Assembly (NCBI GenBank): GCA_945861565.1
Contig: CAMAUY010000034.1
Coordinates: 1 to 42,960, forward strand
From: Akkermansia muciniphila
GTDB lineage: Bacteria > Verrucomicrobiota > Verrucomicrobiia > Limisphaerales > UBA9464
Direction: 5' to 3'
DNA length: 42,960 nt
The notes below the pieces were generated by a model. The model was given only the letters and a program-made list of their open reading frames with translations, was not told the origin of the DNA and searched no databases. Shown here one piece after another: positions 7,931-17,280 of the stretch (position 1 is the stretch's first letter; every line of letters starts with the position of its first letter). A program made the position numbers and the translations under genes.

Positions 7931-7982
7931 GCCGATTGGACCACCTTCAACGGCTTACGTCACGCCCAAATCCGCGGATAAG

Positions 7983-8062
7983 GAGAACCGCGGATGAACA
8001 CGGATTGACGCGGATAGAAAGGGCATGGAATCTGCGTCTATCGGCATTTATCCGTGGTTCTC
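7983..8062. repeat. Imperfect long inverted repeat of the CCGCGGATGAACACGGAT type
   Basis: The arm 7983-8014 (GAGAACCGCGGATGAACACG...) and the reverse complement of 8031-8062 match at about 25 of 32 positions, with a 16-base spacer. Elements built on ATCCGCGGATGAACACGGATTGACGCGG recur in Verrucomicrobiota intergenic regions as I remember them. It sits between the sigma-factor gene and a truncated gene. It could be a REP-like dispersed repeat, a transcript end structure or both. Confidence 0.6.
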
Positions 8063-8089
8063 ATTCCCCAATAGTCGGTGGCGACAAAT

Positions 8090-9076
8090 TCAATCCTCAT
8101 CCCTTGACAGGCGACCGCGTGAATCCTCCCGCCTGCTCATCTCACGGTCCGCCCGACACCCAAGTACCGCTCGGATGCGCGCGGCTTCGTCCAACAATTG
8201 GGTCGCTTGCTCGATCGTCAATCGCCTGCCTCTTACCAGCGTAGTGCCAATCGGGAAGGTCGAACCCGACGGAAGCGCGCAGGTCACCGGCACTACGCCG
8301 TCGCAAATATCCGTGGCCGTGGGCGTGGGAAAGAGAACGACCGCACCGGAAGGTCCCGTCGCCGGCGCCGTGATATTCGCCGGCACGTCGCTAATCACCG
8401 GGGCGGTTGTATCCTGAACGGTAATGGTCTGGCTCGTGGAAACGAATTGGGCTGCATCGATCGAGACCGGCAATCCTTCGGCCGGCGCACAATTGAGCGT
8501 TGCGGGCGCGGGAAGAATTACCAGCGGTGGCACGTTAGCCGACCGATATACATACGCGGAGCCTCGGGCTGAGTTGGCGAGAAACGCCCCGACAAGCGCG
8601 GAACTACCGTCTCCGTTCATCGTCACCGATTGACCAAAATAATCGCCGTCCACGCCGTCGTCGGCCGTCAGCTTTTGTTCAACCCATTGAATGCCGTCCC
8701 AGCCATAGACATACGCCGACCCCTTCCTGGAGTCATCGAAAGCGGCCCCGATGATCACAGAATTACCACTGGCACTCGTCGCCACCGAGATGCCGAAGTC
8801 GTCGCCAACAGCGCCGTCCGAGGCGATCAGTTTTTTAATTTCCCCCCACTGTGTGCCGTCCCATCCAAAAACATACGCCGAACCTTTGTTAGAGTCTGCG
8901 CGATACGCCCCCACGACCACCGAGTTAGCGTCTGCACTCATCGCCACCGAATAGCCGAATTCGTCCCCGATCAGACCGTCGGAGGCCGTGAGTTTGGTTT
9001 CCAGCCATTGCGCGCCGTCCCAGCCTTGGGTATTTCTGATTGCCCTCGGCCGCCGTACGCTCCATCTATTGGGCAT
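8090..9076 (-). pseudogene. Truncated FG-GAP repeat / HYR-domain surface protein
   Basis: The frame encodes three tandem FG-GAP-type repeats of 53-54 residues. Each contains GWDGxQW, then DxFGxSV, then GSAYV. A HYR-like domain follows (TTAPVISDVPANITAP, then SGSTFPIGTT). Such proteins are normally long, secreted and adhesive. Here there is no signal peptide, since the first codons read MPNRWSVRRPRAIRN. The HYR domain also breaks off at FPIGTT and continues as an unrelated helical tail (LTIEQATQLLDEAARI). Both ends therefore look cut, and the C-terminus is probably a fusion to foreign sequence. Its apparent start overlaps the start of the neighbouring M48 gene, which again suggests a deletion junction. 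The frame itself has no internal stop, so it could still be translated. Confidence 0.6.
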
Positions 9077-9878
9077 GACGTATTTGTTAGTTCGTCGCGG
9101 TTGCCGCTATTTCGTAGGGGTGGGATTGGCAGCCGTGGTCCTTGGAATCGCCGGCTGCAACACGGTGCCCGTGACCGGCCGCAAGCAATTCAACACCCTG
9201 CCCGCTGGCGAGGAAATGCAGCTTGGCTTCTCGGAGTTCGGCAAGATGAAGAACTCCGTTCCGATCAATCGCGATCCCGATCTCAATGCGCTCGTCCAAA
9301 GGGTCGGTCGCCGAATTGCCGCCGTTGCCTCCCCGGACATGCCAAACGCCCAATGGGAATTTGTTGTTTTTGAGAGTCGTGAAGCCAACGCATTCTGTCT
9401 GCCGGGCGGCAAGGTCGGCATCTACACCGGGATTCTTCCCATAACGCGAGATGAAAACGGGCTGGCAACGGTGATGGGACACGAAGTGGCGCATGCCGTC
9501 GCACGGCACGGGGGCGAACGCATCTCCCAAGCCAATGCGATCAACACGGTAGGTGCCGGTTTAGGCATTGCGGTTAGTGGTAGCCAGTATGGCGCTCTCG
9601 CCACGGCGGCTTACGGAATGACCGCTCAATTGGGTGTCGCATTGCCGCACAGTCGGAAGCAGGAATCGGAGGCCGACGAGATCGGACTGGTCTACATGGC
9701 CCGAGCGGGCTTCCCTCCGGCCACCGCGGTCGAATTCTGGCAGCGATTCGCCCAGTATAATCGCCAGCAGGGCAAATCAACACCCTGGTTCCTCCGGACG
9801 CATCCCCTCGATGACCAGCGGATTGCAGATCTGCAAAAGCTTCTGCCGAAGGCGCAGGTCCAGTTTAAGAATCCATAA
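9075..9878 (+). CDS. M48-family metalloprotease, lipoprotein
   Basis: The protein has 267 residues. Its N-terminus carries a lipoprotein signal with basic residues, a hydrophobic core and the lipobox GIAGC, giving lipidation at Cys28. Zinc-site residues are H136-E-V-A-H140 (VMGHEVAHAVARH), with the third ligand in ESEADEIG. The FCLPGGKVGIYTG and HPLDDQRI segments are typical of M48 peptidases of the LoiP/BepA-like group, which act on misassembled outer-membrane proteins. The longer frame upstream enters the opposite-strand FG-GAP remnant. The ATG at 9075 was chosen because it begins the signal peptide directly. Any promoter must lie inside that remnant. It is followed by a gene-poor 185-base gap. 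Confidence 0.92.
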   Translation: MTYLLVRRGCRYFVGVGLAAVVLGIAGCNTVPVTGRKQFNTLPAGEEMQLGFSEFGKMKNSVPINRDPDLNALVQRVGRRIAAVASPDMPNAQWEFVVFESREANAFCLPGGKVGIYTGILPITRDENGLATVMGHEVAHAVARHGGERISQANAINTVGAGLGIAVSGSQYGALATAAYGMTAQLGVALPHSRKQESEADEIGLVYMARAGFPPATAVEFWQRFAQYNRQQGKSTPWFLRTHPLDDQRIADLQKLLPKAQVQFKNP

Positions 9879-10063
9879 CGCGATGCGGCTTCGGTCGGTT
9901 CACAATACGTCCCGGCCGTAAGGGTGTATCCACGACTCCGCACGTTCGTACTCGGGACAGATTCGCCCGACTTCCTTTCAGAATCGATCAGAGTGGCTTA
10001 TGCGGCGGAGGTGGGCGAGTTCGTGCCGGAGAATAGAGTCGCGGACAAACCCCGGGGTCTGGA

Positions 10064-10450
10064 TCAATCGGACAGCGGGTAAACGGCGAATGCGTATTCC
10101 AGCACGGGTCGGCCATGGGTCAGGTGCTCGCAGATGATTCGTTCCAACACCGCAGGCGTGCAGGAGTGATACCAGACTCCCTCAGGATACACGACCGCGA
10201 TCGGTCCACGCGTGCAGATCTGCAAGCAGTTCGCCTTGGTTCGAAGTACCCGACCCGCGGGCCCGACCAGACCGAGCTCCTTCAGCCGTCCCTTGAGGAA
10301 ATCCCACGACACCTTACTGACCTGCGCATTGCAGCACTTGGGTTTGCTAGGTTCCGCGCAGAGCAGGATGTGACGCTGGGCGGAGGAAACGCCGAGCGCT
10401 GCCACCTGCTCCGACAACGAGAGATTTCCTGTGGCTGACATCGATGTCAT
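10064..10450 (-). CDS. Thioredoxin-like [2Fe-2S] ferredoxin
   Basis: The protein is about 128 residues from the chosen start. Cluster ligands are visible as the cysteines of [13 protein letters not shown] and, later, CLQIC, which gives a CxxxC pair. The segment [20 protein letters not shown] after them is typical of thioredoxin-fold ferredoxins, which are related to the NuoE-type 2Fe-2S domain. It would act as a cytoplasmic one-electron carrier. The partner enzyme is not visible. The open frame extends to 10510, and ATGs exist at 10450 and 10441. None has a clear ribosome-binding site, so the start is uncertain by up to about 20 codons. It is divergent from the ACT-domain gene. Confidence 0.8.
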   Translation of the reverse strand: MTSMSATGNLSLSEQVAALGVSSAQRHILLCAEPSKPKCCNAQVSKVSWDFLKGRLKELGLVGPAGRVLRTKANCLQICTRGPIAVVYPEGVWYHSCTPAVLERIICEHLTHGRPVLEYAFAVYPLSD

Positions 10451-10572
10451 TGCGCAGGAGAATCCTCGACTCGGCTCCGTTCCGAACTCGTTGTATTCAT
10501 TATTGGCCACGGCTTGCCGAGTCTGAGGTTGGAACGATAGTTGTCCACTTGTCAGTTGCCTCCACTGCCCGC

Positions 10573-11022
10573 ATGACCGCGCGTCGACGCGAACGGGAAC
10601 CGATCATTCAGTTTTCGGTCTTCACTCCCAACCGTCTCGGCCGGCTCCACGAAATCGTGCGCCGATTGGCCCAGCAGGAAGTTCACTTGGTCGCTCTGAC
10701 GGTCCTCGACACAACGGAGAGCACGATCCTTCGCTTTGTGGTGGATGATCCGGATCAAGCGCGAAAATTAATGAACGAGCATGGTTTTGCCTTTGTGGAG
10801 AGCCATGTGCTGGCCGTCGAACTCGCCTTCGAACGGCAATTGCAGGACGTCCTCGAGGCGCTCCTCGAAGCCGAGCTCAATATTCACTATATCTATCCGT
10901 TTCTCACACGCCCGGGCGGCAAGTCGGCGCTCGCCCTGAGTATCGAACATCCGGATGTGGCGGAAGACATCCTCACCAAACACCGGTTCACGGTGCTTCA
11001 TCAGGGAGACATCTCCCGGTAG
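10573..11022 (+). CDS. Tandem ACT-domain protein (acetolactate synthase small-subunit-like)
   Basis: The protein has 149 residues. The first ACT domain is at about 8-75 ([42 protein letters not shown]). A second, more divergent one is at about 78-140 ([19 protein letters not shown], then [16 protein letters not shown]). ACT domains bind small ligands, often amino acids, and regulate metabolic enzymes. No catalytic domain is fused, and no acetolactate synthase gene is next to it. The ATG at 10573 places the domain soon after the start. A longer frame back to 10444 would overlap the divergent ferredoxin gene and looks spurious. The regulated enzyme and ligand are unknown. Confidence 0.78.
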   Translation: MTARRREREPIIQFSVFTPNRLGRLHEIVRRLAQQEVHLVALTVLDTTESTILRFVVDDPDQARKLMNEHGFAFVESHVLAVELAFERQLQDVLEALLEAELNIHYIYPFLTRPGGKSALALSIEHPDVAEDILTKHRFTVLHQGDISR

Positions 11023-11228
11023 CCCGTTATTCTCGATCCGACCGTGCCGCTAGCCGGTCTCGACAAGGATGACTAAAATTCGAGAGAGGCGACAGTCGAC
11101 GACTACGTCGATCAATACCGCTGCAATCGACGCTGCCGACGGGACTTCGGGCAGCGTTCTCTGATCACGACCCTTCTAATCGCCGGTTGACCCCCGGTAT
11201 TTCACTGCTAACCTCCTTTCAACTAGGC

Positions 11229-13247
11229 ATGGCTGACGATAATTCTAATTTCGACCGAAGTCGGCGTGAGCCGCCCTCCGAACCGCGGCTTTCGCCAAAG
11301 ACCTGGATCATATGGATTCTCGTCGCGCTGCTCGTCCCGGCGTTAATCATGGTCAACAAAGTTCAGCAACGGGGTCTGAAGACGATCAACTACCGGCAGC
11401 TGATGGATCTGGTCGATTCCAACCGCATCGAGAACGCGGTGATCAGTGCGGACCCGAGTGGTGGGACGGTAAAGGAAATCCGTGGGCTTTACCGGGAAAC
11501 GGCAGTGGGTGGAAAAGAAACCACTCAGTTGTTCACCCTCAAGGACTGGATACATCCGGACGATTATCGAAAGCTTCAGTTGACCGGACATTTTCGGACC
11601 GAGGCGCCGAATACGCTGATTTGGCAACTACTGTACAGCCTCCTGCCCTTCCTTTTGATCGCAGGTCTGGTCTATTTTCTCTTCGTGCGCCAGATCAAGG
11701 CGGCGGGTAAGGGCGCGCTCAGTTTTGGCAAGAGCAAGGCACGCCTGCTGTCGAAGGAGAAGAACAAGACGACCTTCAAGGATGTTGCGGGCGTGGAAGA
11801 AGCCAAGGATGAGGTGTTCGAATTGGTTGAGTTTCTTCGCGACCCAAAGAAGTTTCAAAAACTTGGGGGGCGAATCCCCAAGGGAATCCTCATGGTCGGT
11901 CCTCCGGGCACAGGTAAAACGCTGCTTGCGAAAGCCATCGCCGGTGAGGCCGATGCCTGCTTCTTCAGCATCAGTGGGTCCGACTTCGTTGAAATGTTTG
12001 TGGGCGTCGGTGCAAGCCGTGTTCGGGACATGTTCGAACAGGCACGTAAGAGTACACCGTGCCTGATTTTCATCGACGAAATCGATGCGGTCGGGCGCAG
12101 TCGCGGCCACGGACTCGGTGGCGGGAACGATGAACGTGAGCAAACTCTGAATGCGCTCCTGGTCGAAATGGACGGTTTTGACACCCAGGAAGGCATCATC
12201 ATCATCGCGGCGACAAATCGGCCGGACGTCCTGGATCCTGCCCTCCTGCGGCCCGGTCGTTTTGACCGTCAGGTCACGGTGAGTCTCCCCGACGTGCGTG
12301 GTCGCGAGGCCATCCTGAAAGTTCATGCCAAAAACGTAAAACTGGACTCCGCCGTCGATCTTTCGGTGATCGCGCGCGGCACTCCCGGATTCTCTGGCGC
12401 CGAACTCGCGAATCTTCTCAATGAATCTGCTCTGCTCGCCGCCCGCACCGGGCGCAAGGCGATTAGCATGGCCGAACTTGAGGAGGCGCGGGACAAAGTC
12501 CGTTGGGGTCGCGAGCGCCGAAGCCTCGCCATGACGGATGAGGAAAAGCGAGGAACCGCTTGGCACGAGGCCGGGCACGCTCTCGTCAACGTCCTTCTCA
12601 CCCACACGCACCCACTGCACAAAGTCACCATCATTCCCCGAGGTCAAGCCCTCGGTGTCACGATGTTCCTGCCCAAGCAGGATCTGTTGAACCGGCGCAA
12701 GAAAGAACTCCAGGACTTGATCGCCGTCACCATGGCCGGCAGAATTGCCGAGGAGATTTATACCGAGGATGTCTCCTCGGGCGCCTCGGGCGATATTCAG
12801 CAGGCGACCCAGATGGCTAAAGCCATGGTGATGCATTGGGGCATGAGCGACACCCTGGGCATGGTTCAATACGGCGAGAACTCCGAGTTCGTATTTCTCG
12901 GCCGCGATATGATCCGCTCCAAGGAATATAGTGAGCGAACGGCACAGGAGATCGACAACGAGGTGAAGCGGATCACGGACACCGGCTACCAGACCGCCAC
13001 AACTCTAATCCGAGATCATCGGGACAAGCTGGAACTGATCGCCAAGGCGCTCCTCGAATACGAAACCCTGGAGGGCTGGCAAGTGGTTGAAATCGTAAAG
13101 ACCGGGAAGTTTACACCACCGCCGGTTTCTCCGAGCCAAGTGGGTCCGCCGAGTGGTGCACCGGCCGGCACACCCTTGCCGGAGGTCGTGAAGCCTTTGC
13201 CCCCGAAGCTACCGGGGTTCGGTAGCCCTGCCCCCGCCGCAGCCTAG
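11229..13247 (+). CDS. ftsH: ATP-dependent zinc metalloprotease FtsH
   Basis: The protein has 672 residues. Two transmembrane helices flank a small periplasmic domain: about 26-44 ([17 protein letters not shown]) and about 135-155 ([19 protein letters not shown]). The AAA+ module carries Walker A GPPGTGKT at 224-231, Walker B with D283-E284 (LIFIDEID), and the second region of homology [20 protein letters not shown]. The zinc protease site is H446-E-A-G-H450. It degrades misfolded membrane proteins and regulatory proteins at the inner membrane. The C-terminal tail (after about 625) is proline-rich and variable. A TTG start at 11187 would add 14 residues, but the ATG at 11229 is preferred because it begins the usual hydrophilic leader. 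No operon partner is evident. Confidence 0.97.
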   Translation: MADDNSNFDRSRREPPSEPRLSPKTWIIWILVALLVPALIMVNKVQQRGLKTINYRQLMDLVDSNRIENAVISADPSGGTVKEIRGLYRETAVGGKETTQLFTLKDWIHPDDYRKLQLTGHFRTEAPNTLIWQLLYSLLPFLLIAGLVYFLFVRQIKAAGKGALSFGKSKARLLSKEKNKTTFKDVAGVEEAKDEVFELVEFLRDPKKFQKLGGRIPKGILMVGPPGTGKTLLAKAIAGEADACFFSISGSDFVEMFVGVGASRVRDMFEQARKSTPCLIFIDEIDAVGRSRGHGLGGGNDEREQTLNALLVEMDGFDTQEGIIIIAATNRPDVLDPALLRPGRFDRQVTVSLPDVRGREAILKVHAKNVKLDSAVDLSVIARGTPGFSGAELANLLNESALLAARTGRKAISMAELEEARDKVRWGRERRSLAMTDEEKRGTAWHEAGHALVNVLLTHTHPLHKVTIIPRGQALGVTMFLPKQDLLNRRKKELQDLIAVTMAGRIAEEIYTEDVSSGASGDIQQATQMAKAMVMHWGMSDTLGMVQYGENSEFVFLGRDMIRSKEYSERTAQEIDNEVKRITDTGYQTATTLIRDHRDKLELIAKALLEYETLEGWQVVEIVKTGKFTPPPVSPSQVGPPSGAPAGTPLPEVVKPLPPKLPGFGSPAPAAA

Positions 13248-13386
13248 TTCGGCGTCCCTAATACGCTGGGTTCGTTTTTTCATTCCAGAACTGACGCCCG
13301 ACGACGAAGACACCCAGGCCAGCGATATCATTTATGGCCACGAGCGGGTGTCGGATTCATTCTGGCCTCACCTCGATGTTTCAACT

Positions 13387-16053
13387 ATGAGACCGCCCGC
13401 CATTTTCCGCGCCCCTCTTACCGTTACCACTCTCCTAACGGCCGTGCTCTTAATCGCGCCGCGCCCCCTGGCCGCGGCGGCCGCCGCTGGTGAGCAACCT
13501 ACCTCCAATCTGGCGAGCGGGGAGGTCACAACTGCCAGGCACCCCGTCGATTCCAAATTCGCCATTACCGCCTACGACAGTTGGAAACTCGCCCTTGGCA
13601 CGAACCAGGCCACCGACCCCGGCACCTTTACGATCCTCCCCGGATTCCGTGCCGAACTCATTCGCTCGGCAGCGACCAACGAAGGATCCTGGATCTCCCT
13701 CGCCTTCGATCCGCAGGGACGACTCACCCTCGCCCGTGAAAAACGGGGCCTCCTCCGCTTCACGTTTGCAGGCCCTCCTCTGAGCGAACGACGCGAACCA
13801 CTGCCGAGTGTGTCCCAACCGCCCAAGATCGCCCGCGCCGAGGTTATTAATGACACCCTGCTCGAGTGCCGCGGCCTCCTCTATGCACACGGCGCGCTCT
13901 ACGCCAACGCCAACAACACGAAGGCGCTCTTCCGTCTTCGCGATACCCACGGCAACGATCAGTTCGACGAAATTACCGAAATCCTCCGTACCGACGGCGG
14001 CGTTGGGCACGGTCGCAATCACATCACACTCGGCCCCGACGGCTGGCTCTGGATCGCTCACGGTAACAACGCCCAGCTACCCAAAAATCTCTCCACCAAT
14101 TCTCCACTCCGGAACTTCGCCGACGATCGTCTGATCCCATGCCCGTGGGACGCCACCATGTTCGACGGCGACGTTCACCTCCCCGCCGGCCACATCCTCC
14201 GCGTTAAACCGGATGGCTCTGAAGTCCAGCTTTACGCTGGCGGCTTCCGCAATCCCTTGGATCTTGCCTTTAACCAACATGGCGACCTCTTTACTTTTGA
14301 TGCCGACATGGAGTGGGACATCGGCGCGCCGTGGTACATGCCCAATCGCGTCCTCCACGTCCTGCCGGGCGCGGATTTCGGCTGGCGGCGCGGTGTAAGC
14401 CGGTTCCCAGCGTGGTTCGCCGACACGTTGCCCAGTGTCGTGGACATTGGCCTCGCCTCGCCCACCGGCGTCACCTTCGGCTATGACGCCCGCTTTCCCG
14501 ACAAATACCGCCGCGCTTTCTTTATTTCGGACTGGGCCTACGGACGTATCCTCGCCGTCCACCTCACACCGGATGGCACCAGTTACACCGGCTCCAGTGA
14601 ACTCTTCATTTCCGGCAGACCGCTCAACGTCACCGACGTCTGCATTGGCCCCGACGGTGCGATGTGGTTCACCACCGGCGGACGGTCCACGCAGTCCGGT
14701 CTCTACCGGGTAACCTACGCCGAGGCCCCTGCAACCGCTCCGACCGAATCCGAGACAGATCTCGCCCCTTCTCGCGTCGCCCGGGATCAGCGCCGCGCGC
14801 TGGAGCGAATCCCATTCGGCGATGTGTCTTCCGCCGCCATCGCTCAAGCTCTCCTCGCCGCTGCCTCACCGGACCGCGCCCTTCGCCATACCGCGCGCGC
14901 CGTCCTCGAGCGCCTCCCCGTCGACGGCTGGCGTACACCCGCTTTCGGGCAAACCAATATTGAAGCAATCCTGACAACCTCCTTCGCACTCGTTCGCGTC
15001 AACGATGCCAAGTCGGAATCGCGCATCTTGGACCGCCTTTTCCAACTCGACTTGCCAACCCTCGCGGAAGACCAGCAACTGGCCGCTCTCCGCGTTCTCT
15101 CCCTGTGCTTCGTCCGCCTGGGGGCTCCTGACGAAACGGTCCGCGAATCCAGCCTCCGGTGGCTCGAACCGCATTATCCCAACAGGAGCCAGCATCTAAA
15201 CTACGCCCTGCTCGAACTCCTCACCTATCTTCACTCACCCAATGTCATTGGGAAAACCATCTCACTCCTTCGCAACGCCACGGCTTCCGAGGACCTCCTG
15301 CTCTACACCTTCCAGCTCCGCACCGTTCGCGAGGGTTGGACGCCCGACGCCCGACGTTCCGTATTCGAAGCTCTCGCTCGCGCCGAACAACTCCCCGGTG
15401 CCCGCCAATATCTCAAGGCCGTGCAGGACACCCGCAAAGAACATCTCGCTGCCCTCACGCCTGCCGAACGCGAAGTCTTTGCCCCGCTGCTGACTCCCGT
15501 TTCCACCAAACCTGCCGGAGCGGCCGCAGCAGCGGTGTTCGTCAAAAAATGGAAGTTTGAAGAGCTCGTTCCTCGCCTCGCCGAAGTTTCCAGCGGGCGC
15601 TCCTGGGAAGGTGCCCGCCACGCGTTGACACAGGCCCAATGCGTTCTTTGCCACCGCGTCAGTAGCGACGCCTCGCTCCCCGCCAGCGTCCTGGGACCGG
15701 ACCTCACCAGCGTTGCCAGTCGCTTGAACCGTCACGATCTCCTCGAGCAAATCATCGATCCTTCTAAGATCATCGATGACAAATTCCGCAGTGTCACCCT
15801 CTTCCTCTCGGACGGCTCCGGGGTCTCGGGCACTCTCGAGATGGAGGATACTGGCAAGGTTACCCTCCGTCCCAACCCGCTCTCCGCGGAAACGATCTCC
15901 GTCGATAAAAAAGACATTCGCCGCCGCGAACTCTCGAAGATTTCCCCCATGCCCGATGACCTCTTGAACACTCTTACGGTCGAACAAATCCTCGACCTTC
16001 TCGCCTGGTTTGAGTCGAACGGCAACCCCGCCCACTCGGTCTTCAAGAAATAG
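13387..16053 (+). CDS. PVC-type haem-binding CxxCH protein with dehydrogenase-like beta-propeller
   Basis: This 888-residue secreted protein has a signal peptide at about 1-33. Residues about 70-460 form a propeller related to sugar or sorbosone dehydrogenases (LAFDPQGRLTLA, GPDGWLWIAHGNN, GADFGWRRGVSRFPAW, SPTGVTFGYDARFP, CIGPDGAMWFTTGGRS). A helical, HEAT-like middle follows. The C-terminal cytochrome c domain has one haem site, CVLCH, with the segment PASVLGPDLTSVASRL and the ending SDGSGVSGTLEMED, typical of the Planctomycetes-Verrucomicrobia haem-binding family. A periplasmic oxidoreductase role is inferred, and the substrate is unknown. The ATG at 13387 starts the signal peptide exactly, whereas an upstream start at 13348 would place 13 extra residues before it. 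A decayed member of a related class lies at the right edge of the window. Confidence 0.88.
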   Translation: MRPPAIFRAPLTVTTLLTAVLLIAPRPLAAAAAAGEQPTSNLASGEVTTARHPVDSKFAITAYDSWKLALGTNQATDPGTFTILPGFRAELIRSAATNEGSWISLAFDPQGRLTLAREKRGLLRFTFAGPPLSERREPLPSVSQPPKIARAEVINDTLLECRGLLYAHGALYANANNTKALFRLRDTHGNDQFDEITEILRTDGGVGHGRNHITLGPDGWLWIAHGNNAQLPKNLSTNSPLRNFADDRLIPCPWDATMFDGDVHLPAGHILRVKPDGSEVQLYAGGFRNPLDLAFNQHGDLFTFDADMEWDIGAPWYMPNRVLHVLPGADFGWRRGVSRFPAWFADTLPSVVDIGLASPTGVTFGYDARFPDKYRRAFFISDWAYGRILAVHLTPDGTSYTGSSELFISGRPLNVTDVCIGPDGAMWFTTGGRSTQSGLYRVTYAEAPATAPTESETDLAPSRVARDQRRALERIPFGDVSSAAIAQALLAAASPDRALRHTARAVLERLPVDGWRTPAFGQTNIEAILTTSFALVRVNDAKSESRILDRLFQLDLPTLAEDQQLAALRVLSLCFVRLGAPDETVRESSLRWLEPHYPNRSQHLNYALLELLTYLHSPNVIGKTISLLRNATASEDLLLYTFQLRTVREGWTPDARRSVFEALARAEQLPGARQYLKAVQDTRKEHLAALTPAEREVFAPLLTPVSTKPAGAAAAAVFVKKWKFEELVPRLAEVSSGRSWEGARHALTQAQCVLCHRVSSDASLPASVLGPDLTSVASRLNRHDLLEQIIDPSKIIDDKFRSVTLFLSDGSGVSGTLEMEDTGKVTLRPNPLSAETISVDKKDIRRRELSKISPMPDDLLNTLTVEQILDLLAWFESNGNPAHSVFKK

Positions 16054-16123
16054 CTCGTCCTTCGTTGTCCTCACTCCTTTCCCGCTTCCCTCCGCTCCCT
16101 CTGAGTTCTATCTTGATCGCATT

Positions 16124-17273
16124 ATGTTTGAAGTGACTCGTGCCCATTTAGACGCGCTCGGTGGCAAGCTTGCCCAGTTACGGAGGTTTCTTTGACGTCG
16201 CTACCCTTGAAAAACGGCTAAGCGAATGCGAAGCGCAGATGGCGGGGGATAACTTCTGGAACAATCCCGAAGCGGCCCGGAAGATTATTGACGAGACGAA
16301 TGGATTGCGAAGGAAAACCGAACCGCTTCGTCAGTTCGGCCGGTGGTTAGATGACACTCGTGTCTTGCTGGATCTCGGGGAAGCGGAACCGCCCGCCGGG
16401 CAGGACCAGATTCAAAAGGAAGCCGATCTCGAAGCGGCCCGACTGCAACGCGAGACCGACGCCTTTGAGCTCTTGGTATTGCTGACCGGGCCGCACGACA
16501 GTCGGAATGCAATTTTCAGCATCCAGGCTGGAGCGGGCGGGACAGAGGCCCAGGATTGGGCGGAAATGCTGTCTCGGATGTACCAGCGATGGTTTGATCT
16601 GCGAGGCTGGAAATACGAGGTGACGGATGCCCTTCCGGGTGAGCAGGCTGGCCTGAAGAGCGTCACGTTCTCGGTTCGCGGTGAAAACGCCTACGGTTTC
16701 TGCAAAGCGGAACGAGGCGTACACCGGCTCGTACGGATTTCTCCCTTCGATTCCAACAAACGGCGGCACACCAGTTTTTCGAGCGTTGACGTCATCGCGG
16801 AACTGGATGACCTCACCCTGAATGACGTCGTGATCACCGACAGCGAAATTCGACGGGATACCTTTCGTTCTGGGGGCAAGGGCGGACAGAACGTGAACAA
16901 GGTGGAGACGGCGGTTCGCATCACCCACATCCCCACGGGATTAGTCGCAGCGTCGCAGCAGGAGCGCAGCCAGGCTCAGAACGAAGCAACCGCCATGAAC
17001 ATGTTGAAGGCCAAGTTGTACGCACTGAGGCTCGATCAGGCGAGGGCCGACATGGAAAAGTTCTATGGCGAAAAGGGCAGCGTCTCCTGGGGAAACCAGA
17101 TTCGCAGTTATGTTTTTCAACCGTACCGAATGGTGAAGGATCTTCGCACCGGGGTGCAGAGCAGTGATGTCCAAGCCGTCATGGACGGCAACCTCGACGC
17201 CTACGTGAACGGTTGGTTGCGGGCGGGCTGCCCGCTGAAACGCATGCCGGGCGTGAAGGATGAAGACGAATAG
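16124..17273 (+). CDS. prfB: Peptide chain release factor 2, made through a programmed +1 frameshift
   Basis: A 23-codon leader frame (ATG 16124, ending L-R-R-F-L) stops at TGA 16193-16195. The ribosome must slip +1 to read GAC at 16194 and continue to 17273, giving 382 residues. The product terminates translation at UGA and UAA. The codon-recognition tripeptide is S206-P-F208, and the peptidyl-hydrolysis motif is G253-G-Q255 within GGKGGQNVNKVETAVRI. Domain 1 is helical (LEKRLSECEAQ). An annotation starting at 16161 in the second frame would miss the true N-terminus. Because the in-frame TGA is RF2's own stop codon, RF2 level controls its synthesis. trpC follows 7 bases after the stop and is probably co-transcribed. 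Confidence 0.96.
16181..16196 (+). promoter_or_regulatory. prfB programmed +1 frameshift site
   Basis: The sequence reads CGGAGGTTTCTTTGAC. An internal Shine-Dalgarno GGAGG sits three bases before the slippery CTT codon, followed by TGA C. The same arrangement drives frameshifting in Escherichia coli prfB (AGGGGGTATCTTTGAC). Confidence 0.95.
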
Positions 17274-17280
17274 ACCGTGC

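Noticed and set aside
11628-12869. Long antisense open frame (413 codons) inside ftsH
   Set aside because: It is a mirror of the conserved FtsH codons on the other strand. It has no family motifs and no start signal.
15262-16074. Antisense open frame of 270 codons in the PVC haem protein gene
   Set aside because: Third-position GC bias of the real gene opens the opposite frame. No motif supports it.
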